DNA of 64,000 nucleotides. It comes from Pantoea sp. CCBC3-3-1 (GTDB lineage: Bacteria > Pseudomonadota > Gammaproteobacteria > Enterobacterales > Enterobacteriaceae). The notes beneath the pieces are model-generated. The model was not told the DNA's origin and searched no databases. It saw only the letters and a list, made by a program, of their open reading frames with translations. Positions 20,925-30,563 of the stretch are shown here, piece by piece (the first letter of the stretch is position 1; each line of letters begins with the position of its first letter). The position numbers were made by a program, and so were the translations under genes. The stretch spans positions 4,588,001-4,652,000 of the forward strand of contig NZ_CP034363.1 in assembly GCF_007981265.1 (NCBI RefSeq), in the 5' to 3' direction.

Positions 20925-23107
20925 GACGCCTCCCTCACCAGCCAGACCGTCGCCAGCGGTGGCAGAGTCATGCTGACGGAGTGTTCACGATTATGGCTGG
21001 GCAGCGCTTCACTTTTGATTTCGCCCAGATTACCCAGATTGCTGCCGTGATAATGGGCAGAATCGGTATTCAGCACTTCGCGCCAGCTGCCCGGCTGCGT
21101 CACGCCAAAGCGATAATGATGGCGAGGTACCGGCGTAAAGTTACTGGCCACGATCAGCTCATTGCCTTCCCGATCGCGCCGCACAAAGACGAATACGGAG
21201 TTTTCATAGTCATCAACGACCAGCCATTCAAAGCCCATCGGATCAAAATCCAGCTGATACAGCGGCGGCTGGTCACGGTAGGTATGGTTCAGGTCGCGCA
21301 CCAGACGCTGTACGCCGTTATGCCAGTTGTCTTCGCCTTCCAGCAGATGCCAGTCGAGACTGATATCGTGGTTCCACTCTTTGCCCTGGGCAAATTCATT
21401 GCCCATAAACAGCAGTTTTTTACCGGGAAAACCGAACAGCCAGCCGTAATAGGCGCGCACATTGGCAAACTTCTGCCAGGCATCGCCAGGCATACGATCC
21501 AGAATTGAGCGCTTGCCGTGTACCACTTCATCGTGCGACAACGGCAGCACAAAATTCTCGGTCGAGTTGTAGAGCATGCCGAAGGTCAGGTTATGGTGAT
21601 GATGCTTACGGTGTACCGGATCCAGCTTCATATAATCCAGCGTGTCGTGCATCCAGCCCAGGTTCCATTTAAACCAGAACCCCAGGCCGCCGGTCTCTGA
21701 AGGACGTGATACGCCCGGGAAGTCGGTGGACTCCTCTGCAACCGTGATGGTGCCGGGCGCGGCATTGCCCAGCGTGCGGTTGGTATAGCGCAGGAACGCA
21801 ATGGCTTCGAGATTTTCCCGACCGCCGAAATGGTTAGGTATCCATTCCCCTGCTTTGCGGCTGTAATCGCGATAGATCATCGACGCCACGGCATCGACGC
21901 GCAGGCCGTCGATGCCGAAGCGCTCTATCCAGTACAGCGCATTGCCTGTCAGGTAGTTACTGACTTCACGACGGCCAAAATTATAAATCAGCGTGTTCCA
22001 ATCCTGATGAAAGCCTTCGCGCGGGTCGCCATGTTCGTAAAGCTCGGTTCCGTCAAATTTTGCCAGGCCAAAGTCATCGGCCGGGAAATGGCCAGGCACC
22101 CAGTCGAGCAGCACGTTCAGGCCAGCCTGATGGGCGACAGCGATAAAGTTGCGGAACTCATCACGCGTACCGAAGCGGCGCGTCGGCGCATACATACCCG
22201 TGGGCTGATAGCCCCAGCTGCCGTCAAACGGATGCTCGTTAATCGGCATCAGTTCGAGGTGGGTAAAGCCCATCTCTTTCGCATAGGGCACCAGCTGCTC
22301 GGCCAGCTCTTTATAGCTTAACCAATAGTTGTTATCGGTATGACGTCGCCAGGAACCGAGGTGTACCTCGTAAATGGAAATCGGGGCGTCAAAATCGTTG
22401 GCCCGCTGACGCGCTTCTGACATCGTCGTTTTGGGCGGGATGCCGCAAATCATTGAGGCGCTGTCCGGTCGCATTTGCGCTTCAAAAGCGTAAGGGTCGG
22501 ACTTCAGCCGCAGCAGGCCGTTGGCGTCAATAATTTCATATTTATACAGCTGCCCCGTTACCGCGCCGGGCACAAACAGCTCCCATACGCCGCTTTCCTG
22601 GCGCAGACGCATTGGATGGCGGCGGCCATCCCAAAAGTTGAAATCCCCTACGACCGACACACGGCGTGCATTCGGTGCCCACACCGAAAAGCGGGTGCCG
22701 ATAACGCCATCGATCACTTCGGCGTGCGCCCCCATTGATTCGTAAGGGCGTAAGTGGGTGCCTTCGGCCAGCAGCCAGCTATCCAGTTCGGCCAGCAGCG
22801 GACCAAAACGATAGGCGTCGTCAATGAGGTTTTGCTGTCCATGCCAGGTTACGGCTAACTGATAGCGAAAGGGATTCTTCCTGCGCGGAATAATGCCATG
22901 GAAAAAACCCCTTGAATCAAAGCATTCCAGTTGAGCACATTTTCGTCCGGTATTGGTTTCAATCACCCAAACTTCTGTGGCATCTGGTAACAGCGCTCGC
23001 ACTTCAAGACCGTTTTCAGTCTGGTGCATACCAAGGAGCGCAAAAGGGTCTGCATAATGACCGGAAATTAACGCATTAATAAGCCGACGATCCGTAAGCT
23101 CAGGCAT
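20921..23107 (-). CDS. glgB: 1,4-alpha-glucan branching enzyme
   Basis: A 728-residue GH13 enzyme forming alpha-1,6 branches in glycogen. It has the long N-terminal module, CBM48 ([21 protein letters not shown]), a barrel with [13 protein letters not shown] (nucleophile Asp), [11 protein letters not shown] (acid/base Glu) and [14 protein letters not shown] (third acid). The start [22 protein letters not shown] aligns with E. coli [22 protein letters not shown] and has a GGAAGAG site; a frame to 23167 has no support. First gene of the operon. Confidence 0.97.
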   Translation of the reverse strand: MPELTDRRLINALISGHYADPFALLGMHQTENGLEVRALLPDATEVWVIETNTGRKCAQLECFDSRGFFHGIIPRRKNPFRYQLAVTWHGQQNLIDDAYRFGPLLAELDSWLLAEGTHLRPYESMGAHAEVIDGVIGTRFSVWAPNARRVSVVGDFNFWDGRRHPMRLRQESGVWELFVPGAVTGQLYKYEIIDANGLLRLKSDPYAFEAQMRPDSASMICGIPPKTTMSEARQRANDFDAPISIYEVHLGSWRRHTDNNYWLSYKELAEQLVPYAKEMGFTHLELMPINEHPFDGSWGYQPTGMYAPTRRFGTRDEFRNFIAVAHQAGLNVLLDWVPGHFPADDFGLAKFDGTELYEHGDPREGFHQDWNTLIYNFGRREVSNYLTGNALYWIERFGIDGLRVDAVASMIYRDYSRKAGEWIPNHFGGRENLEAIAFLRYTNRTLGNAAPGTITVAEESTDFPGVSRPSETGGLGFWFKWNLGWMHDTLDYMKLDPVHRKHHHHNLTFGMLYNSTENFVLPLSHDEVVHGKRSILDRMPGDAWQKFANVRAYYGWLFGFPGKKLLFMGNEFAQGKEWNHDISLDWHLLEGEDNWHNGVQRLVRDLNHTYRDQPPLYQLDFDPMGFEWLVVDDYENSVFVFVRRDREGNELIVASNFTPVPRHHYRFGVTQPGSWREVLNTDSAHYHGSNLGNLGEIKSEALPSHNREHSVSMTLPPLATVWLVREAS

Positions 23108-23571
23108 GTCTCTCTTCCCGTGATAAATGGCAGACGATTCGCTCGATATTGCGATCGAGGAATGCACTGCTCTTCATTGAGCCAAAAACACGCTGACGGG
23201 TGGAGCAATCCTGTGCGAAAGAACCGCCGCAGCGTGCGACAACTTCAGTTGGATACTCAAACGCTTTCGATCGGGATTGGAGCCGAATTCCGGGATCCTG
23301 CTGATCAGGCGATATGGGTAAGCATAGCTAAGCCGCAAGTAAAGCCAGCACGGAATGAAGAAAAATATGGTTTTCAGATCAAACTTTCATGGTTTAGTGG
23401 TCAAATTATTGAACAACATTAGGGAATAACAGAATATTTCAGCAAGAGTTCAGCCCCGGCGGTAAGCGGACAAGCTCTCTGTTGGAGGCGATAAGGCAAG
23501 GTAAAAAAGGAAGAGAAACGATCTGTTTCTTACAAAATAAAGGAAATCGATGCTGTGGATTGACGGGCTAC
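23108..23571. other. Gene-poor interval upstream of glgB
   Basis: About 460 bases between glgB and the asd terminator. It must hold the leftward glgB promoter and leader, but I could not fix a -10/-35 pair or a CRP site. A frame at 23120-23422 on the plus strand looks like chance. An inverted pair GAAAC-GATCT-GTTTC lies near 23516-23530. Nothing else is recognised. Confidence 0.5.
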
Positions 23572-23611
23572 AGCTTCACCGCCCCTGCCTGAGCAGAAGC
23601 GGTGTAAAGCT
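23572..23611 (-). terminator. Stem-loop after asd
   Basis: On the minus strand AGCTTTACACCGC pairs with GCGGTGAAGCT (two-base bulge), 6 bases after the asd stop. The inner part CTGCTCAGGCAG can extend the fold. There is no T-tract, so it may act with Rho or protect the 3' end. Confidence 0.55.
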
Positions 23612-23617
23612 AAAACA

Positions 23618-24727
23618 TTAATCTACCAGCAGACGCAGCATACGGCGCAGCGGTTCGGCAGCGCCCCACAGCAGCTGGTCGCCGACGGTGAAGGCAGAAA
23701 GATACTCTGGCCCCATATTCAGCTTACGCAGGCGCCCTACCGGCGTTTTCAGCGTACCGGTTACTGCCGCAGGCGTCAGCTCACGCATCGTCAGTTCGCG
23801 GTCGTTCGGCACAACGTTGACCCACTCATTGTGTGAAGCCAGCAGCTGTTCGATTTCGTTTAGCGGCACGTCTTTTTTCAGTTTCAGCGTAAAGGCCTGG
23901 CTATGGCAGCGCAGCGCACCCACGCGCACGCACAAACCATCAACCGGGATGGTGTTAGCCGTTTGCAGAATCTTGTTGGTTTCCGCCTGGCCTTTCCACT
24001 CTTCACGGCTCTGGCCGTTTTCCAGCTGCTTATCGATCCAGGGGATCAGACTGCCCGCCAGCGGTACGCCGAAGTTGTCCGTCGGCAGTACGCCGCTACG
24101 GCTCATTTCAGTGACCTTACGTTCAATGTCCAGGATGGCTGAAGCCGGGTTTTGCAGCTCTTTTGCCACGCCATCGTGCAGCATGCCCATTTGTGCCAGC
24201 AGCTCACGCATATGGCGAGCACCGCCGCCGGAAGCCGCCTGATAGGTGGCAACGGAAGCCCATTCAACCAGATCGTGAGCAAACAGGCCGCCCAGCGACA
24301 TCAGCATCAGGCTGACGGTACAGTTCCCGCCAACAAACGTATTAATGCCTTTATTCAGCCCCTGGTGGATGACGTGGTGGTTAACCGGATCGAGGATGAT
24401 CAGCGCGTCATCCTGCATACGCAGCGTTGATGCCGCATCGATCCAGTAGCCCTTCCAGCCTGCCGCACGCAGTTTAGGGTAGATATCGGAGGTATAATCG
24501 CCGCCCTGGCAGGTGATAATGATATCAAGAGCTTTCAGGGCGTCGATATTATAAGCATCCTGCAACACGCCGGAAGCCTGCCCGCCAAACGCCGGAGCGG
24601 CCTGCCCGTGCTGAGAGGTAGAGAAAAACACCGGGCGGATTACGTCAAAATCACGCTCTTCCACCATGCGCTGCATCAGCACAGAACCGACCATGCCACG
24701 CCAACCAATTAAGCCTACTGATTTCAT
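23618..24727 (-). CDS. asd: Aspartate-semialdehyde dehydrogenase
   Basis: A 369-residue NADPH enzyme converting aspartyl phosphate to the semialdehyde used for lysine, diaminopimelate, threonine and methionine. The N-terminus [18 protein letters not shown] is the nucleotide-binding loop, [17 protein letters not shown] carries the active Cys (about residue 135), and [17 protein letters not shown] has the catalytic His. E. coli Asd has 367 residues. Monocistronic; no lysine riboswitch is seen upstream. Confidence 0.97.
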   Translation of the reverse strand: MKSVGLIGWRGMVGSVLMQRMVEERDFDVIRPVFFSTSQHGQAAPAFGGQASGVLQDAYNIDALKALDIIITCQGGDYTSDIYPKLRAAGWKGYWIDAASTLRMQDDALIILDPVNHHVIHQGLNKGINTFVGGNCTVSLMLMSLGGLFAHDLVEWASVATYQAASGGGARHMRELLAQMGMLHDGVAKELQNPASAILDIERKVTEMSRSGVLPTDNFGVPLAGSLIPWIDKQLENGQSREEWKGQAETNKILQTANTIPVDGLCVRVGALRCHSQAFTLKLKKDVPLNEIEQLLASHNEWVNVVPNDRELTMRELTPAAVTGTLKTPVGRLRKLNMGPEYLSAFTVGDQLLWGAAEPLRRMLRLLVD

Positions 24728-25008
24728 GTTTCACCTGCTCCAGGGTACTTTGCCTTGCCATCGTGTTTTTCTGCCAGCGCTCGCCGCTTTTACCTGTTTC
24801 AACCAGGCTACAATGGCGGCATGCCAGGGAAAGCGAAACGGCGGGCAGTTATGCCTGGCCTGTTAAAATAAAAGTGATAAGAATTAGATCTGATGAACAC
24901 CTTACAAAATGCTGCAAAAGTGGCAAGTGAATTAAATCGATTGCCGCCCCTTTTTTAGCAGTGCTGCTTATAACCGACAGTTAATCGCACAACCAGGGAA
25001 GCCTGACC

Positions 25009-25602
25009 ATGACTGAAATGATCTCGGCCACAGTATTATTGTTGTTAATTATGGATCCACTGGGCAATCTGCCGATTTTTATGTCGGTTTTGAAGCATCT
25101 GGAGCCGAAACGTCGCCGGGTGGTGCTGATCCGCGAAATGCTGATTGCGCTGGTGATCATGCTGCTTTTTCTGTTCGCGGGCGAAAAAATTCTTGCCTTC
25201 CTCAACCTGCGTACTGAAACCGTCTCGATTTCCGGTGGGATCATCCTGTTCCTGATCGCGATAAAAATGATTTTTCCGTCACAGGAGAGCAGCAGCAGCG
25301 GACTACCCGCCGGAGAAGAACCGTTTCTGGTGCCGTTAGCCATTCCGCTGGTCGCCGGTCCTTCACTGCTGGCCACCTTAATGCTGCTGTCGCATCAGTA
25401 TCCCGATCAACTTACCCATCTGGTGGGCGCATTGCTGATTGCCTGGGGCGCAACGGTGACCATCCTGCTGCTTTCCGGTCTGTTTCTGCGGCTGCTGGGT
25501 GAGAAAGGCGTCAACGCGCTGGAGCGGCTGATGGGGTTGATTTTGATTATGCTGGCGACCCAGATGTTCCTTGATGGGATCCGGGCTTATTTGAAGTTTT
25601 AA
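25009..25602 (+). CDS. yhgN: MarC-family inner-membrane protein YhgN
   Basis: A 197-residue protein of about six hydrophobic segments. It starts with the family pattern LLLLIMDPLGNLPIF and has a central PLAIPLVAGPSLLATLMLL repeat of the same fold. It is the E. coli neighbour of asd. MarC-type proteins were once linked to antibiotic resistance, but no clear function is established. Transcribed rightward, convergent with gntU. Confidence 0.9.
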   Translation: MTEMISATVLLLLIMDPLGNLPIFMSVLKHLEPKRRRVVLIREMLIALVIMLLFLFAGEKILAFLNLRTETVSISGGIILFLIAIKMIFPSQESSSSGLPAGEEPFLVPLAIPLVAGPSLLATLMLLSHQYPDQLTHLVGALLIAWGATVTILLLSGLFLRLLGEKGVNALERLMGLILIMLATQMFLDGIRAYLKF

Positions 25603-25623
25603 GTTGTCAGTAAAGAAGATTAA

Positions 25624-25655
25624 AAGAGAAAAACGGGCAGAGGTCATCTGCCCGT
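25624..25655 (-). terminator. Terminator after gntU
   Basis: ACGGGCAG (25633-25640) and CTGCCCGT (25648-25655), 7-base loop; on the minus strand it is followed by TTTTCTCTTTT. It may also stop yhgN transcripts. Confidence 0.8.
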
Positions 25656-25669
25656 CAGGCTCAAACGCA

Positions 25670-27010
25670 TTAAGACAGCAGCTCAAACGCTACCATGCCG
25701 ACAAGTGCACCGGTGGTGCCGAGAATGGTCTCCATCATCGTCCAGGTTTTCAGCGTTTGCCCTTCCGTTGCGCCGGTAAAACGGCCAAACAGCCAGAAGC
25801 CCGCATCGTTAACATGACTGAAGATAATCGAGCCGCCCGCGATACAGATAGATAACGCGGCCATCTGCGCGCCTGAATAATGCAGCGGTTCAATAACCGG
25901 CATAATCAGGCCAACCGCGGTCAGACAGGCAACCGTGGCCGAACCCTGAATGATGCGCACGGCACCGGCCAGGATAAAGCACGCCAGCGCCACCGGCAGG
26001 CCCGCGCCCGTCAGCGCATGACCCAACGCCGGACCCACGCCAGAATCCACCAGCACCTGCTTAAAGACCCCGCCCGCACCGATAACCAGCAGGATAATAC
26101 CCGCAGGCTGCAATGCGCTGCCGCAAATCTGCATTACGCGCTCTTTATTCATTCCCTGACGGTAGGCCAGACCATAGATAGCCACCAGACAGGCCAGCAG
26201 GATGGCAATAAACGGATGGCCAATAAACTCCAGCCACTCGTACAGCGTTGTGCCTTCAGTAGCAAAGCGCGCACCGATGGTTTTCAGCCCAACCAGCACC
26301 AGCGGGAAGAGGATCAGCGACAGACTGAAGCCAAAAGACGGCAGTTTGCTCTCCTCAAACTCAGGATGATTGGTTTCTGTCGGCAGGGTAAATTCGACAT
26401 GGCGGCTGATAAAGTTACCGAACAGCGGACCGGCAATCAGCATGCTTGGGATCGCCGCGCACAGGCCGAGAACGATCATCCAGCCAAAATCGACATGCAT
26501 CTGCGAAGCCAGCAGCATCGGCGCAGGTCCCGGCAGCAGGAAAGCCGCCGCGGCCGCGACGCCTGCAAACAGGGGGATCACCAGCTTCACCAGATTGTCG
26601 CCAGTACGGCGTGCCACGGCAAAAGCAATGCTGATCAGCAGAACCACGGCCACTTCAAAAAACAGCGGCAGTGCGCAGATTAAACCGGCGATGCCCATGG
26701 CGTAATGCGCCCGGCTTTCACCAAAAGTTCTCAACATCTTGATGGCAATCTGATCGACCGCACCGGTCTCATGCAGGATTTTGCCGAACATGGCGCCAAG
26801 CGCGACCACCACGGCTAAAAACCCCAGCGTACCGCCCATGCCTTTCTGCATGGTGTCAGCAATTTTATCGAGCGGCATGCCGGAGAAAATACCGGCGCCG
26901 ACAGAAACCAGCATCAGCGCCAGAAAGGCATGCATACGTGCTTTCATAACAAGGAACAGCAGCAGTAATACGGATCCTGCTGCGGTTAATACCAGTGTTG
27001 CAGTAGCCAT
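25670..27010 (-). CDS. gntU: Low-affinity gluconate transporter
   Basis: A 446-residue GntP-family permease with about 12 or more hydrophobic segments, equal in length to E. coli GntU. Family marks include LPLFFEVAVVLLISIAF and GSATVACLTAVGLIMPV. It imports gluconate by proton symport. It starts 9 bases after the gntK stop, so kinase and permease form one unit, as in E. coli. Confidence 0.93.
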   Translation of the reverse strand: MATATLVLTAAGSVLLLLFLVMKARMHAFLALMLVSVGAGIFSGMPLDKIADTMQKGMGGTLGFLAVVVALGAMFGKILHETGAVDQIAIKMLRTFGESRAHYAMGIAGLICALPLFFEVAVVLLISIAFAVARRTGDNLVKLVIPLFAGVAAAAAFLLPGPAPMLLASQMHVDFGWMIVLGLCAAIPSMLIAGPLFGNFISRHVEFTLPTETNHPEFEESKLPSFGFSLSLILFPLVLVGLKTIGARFATEGTTLYEWLEFIGHPFIAILLACLVAIYGLAYRQGMNKERVMQICGSALQPAGIILLVIGAGGVFKQVLVDSGVGPALGHALTGAGLPVALACFILAGAVRIIQGSATVACLTAVGLIMPVIEPLHYSGAQMAALSICIAGGSIIFSHVNDAGFWLFGRFTGATEGQTLKTWTMMETILGTTGALVGMVAFELLS

Positions 27011-27019
27011 ACACCCAAC

Positions 27020-27553
27020 TTATTTTTTTATCGCACCTTCGATGGTGGCGATGGTGGCAGCCACAACCTCATCCAGCGTCTGATTAATATCCACGACTAA
27101 CACATCGTCCTCGTCACTACCCGGTTCCTGTAACGTTTCGAACTGCGTCACCAACATCTGCGGCTTGAAGAAGTGCCCTTTGCGCGCGCGCAGACGAGAC
27201 TCGATAGTGTCGAAATCACCCTTCAGGTAAACAAATGACAGGTTATCGTTGCCCTCGCGCAGAATGTCGCGATAGCTCTGCTTCAGCGAGGAGCAGACGA
27301 TCAGCGAAACCTGGTTGGTTCGCTGCATGGCAAAAGCGGCATCGTTAATCGCTTTCAGCCAGGGTTTACGATCGTCGTCGTTCAGCGGGTGGCCTTCCGC
27401 CATTTTGTTGATATTGGCTCGCGGGTGGAGGAAATCGCCATCCAGGAAAGCGGCTTTTAAGTGATAAGCTACCGCATTAGCAACGGCGGATTTGCCGCTG
27501 CCGGATACGCCCATCAGCACGAAAACGTGGTTGGACGGAAGAGATGTAGTCAT
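27020..27553 (-). CDS. gntK: Gluconokinase (thermoresistant type)
   Basis: A 177-residue P-loop kinase making 6-phosphogluconate. The Walker A motif MGVSGSGKSAVA opens the protein, followed by FLDGDFLHPRANI and LNDDDRKPWL, which bind gluconate. The ATG at 27553 has GGAG 8 bases upstream; an in-frame GTG 9 bases earlier sits inside that region and is less likely. First gene of gntKU. Confidence 0.95.
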   Translation of the reverse strand: MTTSLPSNHVFVLMGVSGSGKSAVANAVAYHLKAAFLDGDFLHPRANINKMAEGHPLNDDDRKPWLKAINDAAFAMQRTNQVSLIVCSSLKQSYRDILREGNDNLSFVYLKGDFDTIESRLRARKGHFFKPQMLVTQFETLQEPGSDEDDVLVVDINQTLDEVVAATIATIEGAIKK

Positions 27554-27611
27554 GATATTCACTCCGGCGGAAGAGGCTTTGATTGTGCCCGTTTCATTGT
27601 TAGCGTTACGT

Positions 27612-27625
27612 TGTTATCGGTAACA
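27612..27625. promoter_or_regulatory. Likely GntR operator before gntK
   Basis: The inverted repeat TGTTA-TCGG-TAACA lies 59 bases upstream of the gntK start. It resembles GntR operators of E. coli gnt genes (TGTTACC/GGTAACA type, from memory). A weaker copy, TGTTAGCGTTAC, starts about 14 bases away toward gntK. Confidence 0.6.
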
Positions 27626-27794
27626 TTGTCTGGACGCCCATGGAGTATGGCAACAGCTGGCGAGGAAAAAGCTGGTAAATGTGAAGTGGTTCATAAAAAT
27701 GACAGATTCAGAGTGCGAGTGGCACAAAGGGTCAAATTAGCCGCGTTGTGCGTTATCTCTGAACCCGTCATGCGAGCTCGCTAACGCTAAAAAT

Positions 27795-28790
27795 TCAGAT
27801 GCTCCCGCCTTCGGAAATCGTAAACCCAACGTCGATCTGCTGCGATCCCGTCTGTTCTCCGCGAATCCTCGCCAACAAAAGCGTGGCGGAAACCTGCCCC
27901 ATTTTTTCACGCGGCGTCAAGACCGTTGCCAGCGCCGGCGTCACAACCTGCGTAATATCATGACCGTGGAAACCAGCAATCGCGATGTCATCCGGCACCC
28001 GCAGTCCCCGACGCTGACACTCAAACATCGCGCCGATGGCAAGGTCATCGTTGGTACAGAACAGGCTGTCGGTGTCGGGATAGCGCTCAAGCGCTAATTG
28101 CAGCAGCGTGCCACCCATTGAAAATGACGAGGCTTCTTCCATCATAATGCTGCGTGGTTGCAGGTTCGCTTCACGCATCGCCTGCTCGTAACCCTGATGC
28201 TTCAACAGAGTACGCTCATCAAGGCGTGCGCCAAGATAGACCGTCCGCCGATGGCCTTTTTTCAAAATGGCATGGGTCATCTGACGTGCGGCTTCGACGT
28301 TATTAAAGCCGACGGCGAGATCCAGACAAGGAGAAACGCAGTCCATCATTTCCAGCACCGGGATACCTGCGGTTTCAATCATGCGCAGGCTGGCAGGCGT
28401 ATGGGTCCGTTCGGTCAGGATCAGGCCATCAATGTTCCAGCCCAGCAGCGAACGCATCTGCAACTCTTCTTTTTCGGCGCTGTAGCCAAAATGGCCCAGC
28501 ATGGTTTGATAGCCCGCCGCATCGGTAACGGCTTCGATACCTCGCAGCACATCGGCAAAAACCTGATTGGTCAGTGAGGGCAGCAGCACGCCAATAGCGC
28601 GACTGGTCGCATTCGATAAAATATCGGGAGCACGATTGGGAATGTAACCCAGCTCATCCAGCGCGTCAGCGATACGGCTCTGTAGGGCTACAGAGACCTG
28701 ATCGGGGTTGCGCAGATAGCGGCTGACGGTCATTTTGGTTATGCCCACACGATCGGCAACATCCTGTAAAACCGGCCTTTTCTTCTTCAT
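27795..28790 (-). CDS. gntR: Gluconate utilisation repressor
   Basis: A 331-residue LacI-family regulator. The N-terminal helix-turn-helix VLQDVADRVGITKMTVSRYLRNPDQVS is at about 7-33, then the hinge and a periplasmic-binding-protein-like sensor domain. It represses gntK/gntU and relatives until gluconate binds. It lies upstream of gntK on the same strand with its own 241-base gap, as in E. coli. Confidence 0.95.
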   Translation of the reverse strand: MKKKRPVLQDVADRVGITKMTVSRYLRNPDQVSVALQSRIADALDELGYIPNRAPDILSNATSRAIGVLLPSLTNQVFADVLRGIEAVTDAAGYQTMLGHFGYSAEKEELQMRSLLGWNIDGLILTERTHTPASLRMIETAGIPVLEMMDCVSPCLDLAVGFNNVEAARQMTHAILKKGHRRTVYLGARLDERTLLKHQGYEQAMREANLQPRSIMMEEASSFSMGGTLLQLALERYPDTDSLFCTNDDLAIGAMFECQRRGLRVPDDIAIAGFHGHDITQVVTPALATVLTPREKMGQVSATLLLARIRGEQTGSQQIDVGFTISEGGSI

Positions 28791-28881
28791 CGTTTGACAG
28801 TGTCATGAGGGGAGATGGGAAGAGTGTAACAAAAATGACGCCTAAACGGTGAAGGGTGCGGAAAACCGCACCCGAAGTCAC

Positions 28882-29577
28882 TTAAACCGGCGGCAGATCA
28901 AACAGCAGAATTTCGCTGTCGCTGGCAGCAGTAATATCCAGCTTTGCCTCATCCCAGATGGCAAAAGCATCGCTGGTGCCAGCCTGCTCACCGTTGACAG
29001 TCACGTCGCCTTTCACGACCTGAATCCAGATCCGACGGCCTGCGTCCACGTCAACTGCACCCTGCTCGCCCGGTTTCAGCGCCCAGCGAGACAGCGTCAT
29101 GTCCTGATACACTTTCAGCGATCCGTCACGGGCATCGGGCGACAGCACCAGCTGGCGACCCTGAACGTCATCAAAACGACGCTGATCGTAGCGCGGCGTG
29201 ATGCCATTTTTTTCTGGAATAATCCAGATCTGATACAGGTGCAGCGGCACTTCTTTACTGGCATTGTATTCCGAGTGACGCACACCGGTACCGGCGCTCA
29301 TAATCTGGAATTCACCGGCCGGGATCTGCTCTTTGTTTCCCATGCTGTCCTCATGCTCCACCGTACCGGAGAGCACGTAAGTCAGAATTTCCATATCTTT
29401 ATGGGGATGGGTGCCGAAGCCCTGGCCTGCATCGATCACATCTTCGTTAATCACTCGCAGCGCCGAAAAACCCATAAAGTTGGCGTCGTAGTAGTTAGCG
29501 AAGGAGAACGTATGCCAGCTGTCCAGCCAGCCGTGATTAGCATGACCGCGATCTTGTGCTTTGCGTAAGTAAATCAT
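28882..29577 (-). CDS. yhhW: Pirin-family protein YhhW (quercetinase-like)
   Basis: A 231-residue bicupin equal in length to E. coli YhhW. The metal ligands are visible as His-Pro-His in GTHPHKDMEIL (about 57-59) and in the GTGVRHSEYN segment with the following acid. YhhW has quercetin 2,3-dioxygenase activity in vitro; its natural substrate is unknown. ATG 29577 has a GAGGAGG site. The neighbouring oxidoreductase gene yhhX of E. coli is absent here. Confidence 0.93.
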   Translation of the reverse strand: MIYLRKAQDRGHANHGWLDSWHTFSFANYYDANFMGFSALRVINEDVIDAGQGFGTHPHKDMEILTYVLSGTVEHEDSMGNKEQIPAGEFQIMSAGTGVRHSEYNASKEVPLHLYQIWIIPEKNGITPRYDQRRFDDVQGRQLVLSPDARDGSLKVYQDMTLSRWALKPGEQGAVDVDAGRRIWIQVVKGDVTVNGEQAGTSDAFAIWDEAKLDITAASDSEILLFDLPPV

Positions 29578-29699
29578 ATTCAATCCTCCTCAACGTTTTC
29601 ACATAGTCTGGACCGGTTCTGAGGGGGAAGATAGCGGAGAAAACTGTCTCCTCTGTTCAAATTATTCGACAGACAAAACGGCAGGATAGAAATCGCAGG

Positions 29700-29801
29700 C
29701 AAAAAAAAAGCCAGCACCCGAGCTGGCTAAAATAATACTGGAAGCAATGTGAGCAATGTCGTGCTTTTTCGTCTGGTCCGTGAAGCCCATGTCGAAAACG
29801 C
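29700..29801 (-). ncRNA. ryhB: Small RNA RyhB
   Basis: The minus strand carries the RyhB core: GCACGACATTGCTCACATTG, then CTTCCAGTATTA, matching the E. coli seed region that pairs with sodB, sdh and other iron-protein mRNAs. It ends in a terminator AGCCAGC-TCGG-GTGCTGGCT plus nine T. The 5' segment (about the first 35 bases) differs from E. coli. The start at about 29801 is inferred from the Fur-controlled promoter. The place, next to yhhY, is that of E. coli ryhB. With Hfq it lowers iron use when iron is scarce. Confidence 0.92.
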
Positions 29802-29803
29802 AT

Positions 29804-29822
29804 GACAATAATAATCATTATC
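29804..29822. promoter_or_regulatory. Fur box of ryhB
   Basis: These 19 bases match the GATAATGATAATCATTATC consensus at 17 positions, with a perfect right half AATCATTATC. The box covers the ryhB promoter, so Fe-Fur would shut it off. Confidence 0.85.
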
Positions 29823-29919
29823 ATTCTCACTTGTAAAGTTTTTCCTGCCATTTTTTTGCTTGATTTTACAACAAAAGCCCATGATCTTAAGAAGGATTCC
29901 CATCAACAGGAGAGTAAAG

Positions 29920-30480
29920 ATGAGTGAAATAGTGATACGTCATGCCGTCCCGGAAGATGCCGCTGCCATGCACCGGATCCTTAGCCAGCCGGAAACCTAT
30001 GCCGATACGCTACAAATCCCTCATCCCTCTCTCCCGCTCCTCCAGGAACGTTTTGCTAACGTGTCTGCGGGCAGGCAGCGGCTGGTTGCCTGCATTGAAG
30101 GAGAGATGGTAGGCGAAATGTACCTGGAGGTCAGCGATCGCGCACGCCGCCGCCATACCGCCACATTTGGCCTGTGCGTAGATTGCAACTACCGCGGCCG
30201 CGGCGTTGCTTCCGCATTGATGCAGGAGATGATTAACCTTTGCGATAACTGGCTAAGCGTCGAACGCATTGAGCTAACGGTTTTTGCCGACAACGAGCGC
30301 GCAATTCGGCTCTATCAGCGTTTTGGTTTTGAAACCGAAGGCCTGGCAAAAGGGTTTGCAACACGTAACGGCAGGAAAGTTGATGCGCTGTATATGGCGC
30401 GACTGAGAGCAACGCAGATTGACAGCGTCGGAAATAATCCATTCCCTGCAGGATCGGGAGTTTGTACCAGCAGCGGCTAA
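29920..30480 (+). CDS. aaaT: GNAT acetyltransferase, AaaT/YhhY-like
   Basis: A 186-residue GNAT protein starting MSEIVIRHA as in E. coli YhhY, which acetylates some amino acids such as phenylalanine and methionine. The acetyl-CoA loop is YRGRGVASALMQEM and motif B lies in RIELTVFADNERAIRLYQRFGFE. ATG 29920 has an AGGAGAG site; the frame open to 29860 overlaps the ryhB promoter region. Compared with E. coli YhhY (162 residues) it carries an extra tail of about 24 residues, rich in Ser/Gly/Pro. Confidence 0.85.
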   Translation: MSEIVIRHAVPEDAAAMHRILSQPETYADTLQIPHPSLPLLQERFANVSAGRQRLVACIEGEMVGEMYLEVSDRARRRHTATFGLCVDCNYRGRGVASALMQEMINLCDNWLSVERIELTVFADNERAIRLYQRFGFETEGLAKGFATRNGRKVDALYMARLRATQIDSVGNNPFPAGSGVCTSSG

Positions 30481-30502
30481 CGCTAAATATCAATCATAGC
30501 CT

Positions 30503-30532
30503 AAGGCATTCCTGATAAAAGGAATGCCTTTT
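30503..30532. terminator. Bidirectional terminator between aaaT and ggt
   Basis: AAGGCATTCC (30503-30512) and GGAATGCCTT (30521-30530) make a 10-bp stem with an 8-base loop and TT following. Confidence 0.8.
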
Positions 30533-30563
30533 AGTCACGACTTAATTTAGCGCTGTCGTCGTA

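Noticed and set aside
23120..23422. Plus-strand frame of 100 codons upstream of glgB
   Set aside because: It overlaps the glgB start region, has no ribosome site and resembles nothing I know; probably chance.
23572..23611. tRNA-like fold near the asd end
   Set aside because: The stem-loop has no cloverleaf or T-arm; it fits a 3'-end hairpin of asd.
24728..25008. Lysine riboswitch before asd
   Set aside because: No lysine-aptamer core or long multi-helix leader can be seen in this 281-base gap.
25880..26683. Long plus-strand frame (267 codons) opposite gntU
   Set aside because: Composition is typical of antisense to a membrane-protein gene (rich in Gln, Arg, His); no family resemblance.
29657..29851. 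Minus-strand frame of 64 codons downstream of yhhW
   Set aside because: It lies over ryhB and its Fur box; the RNA gene explains the sequence.
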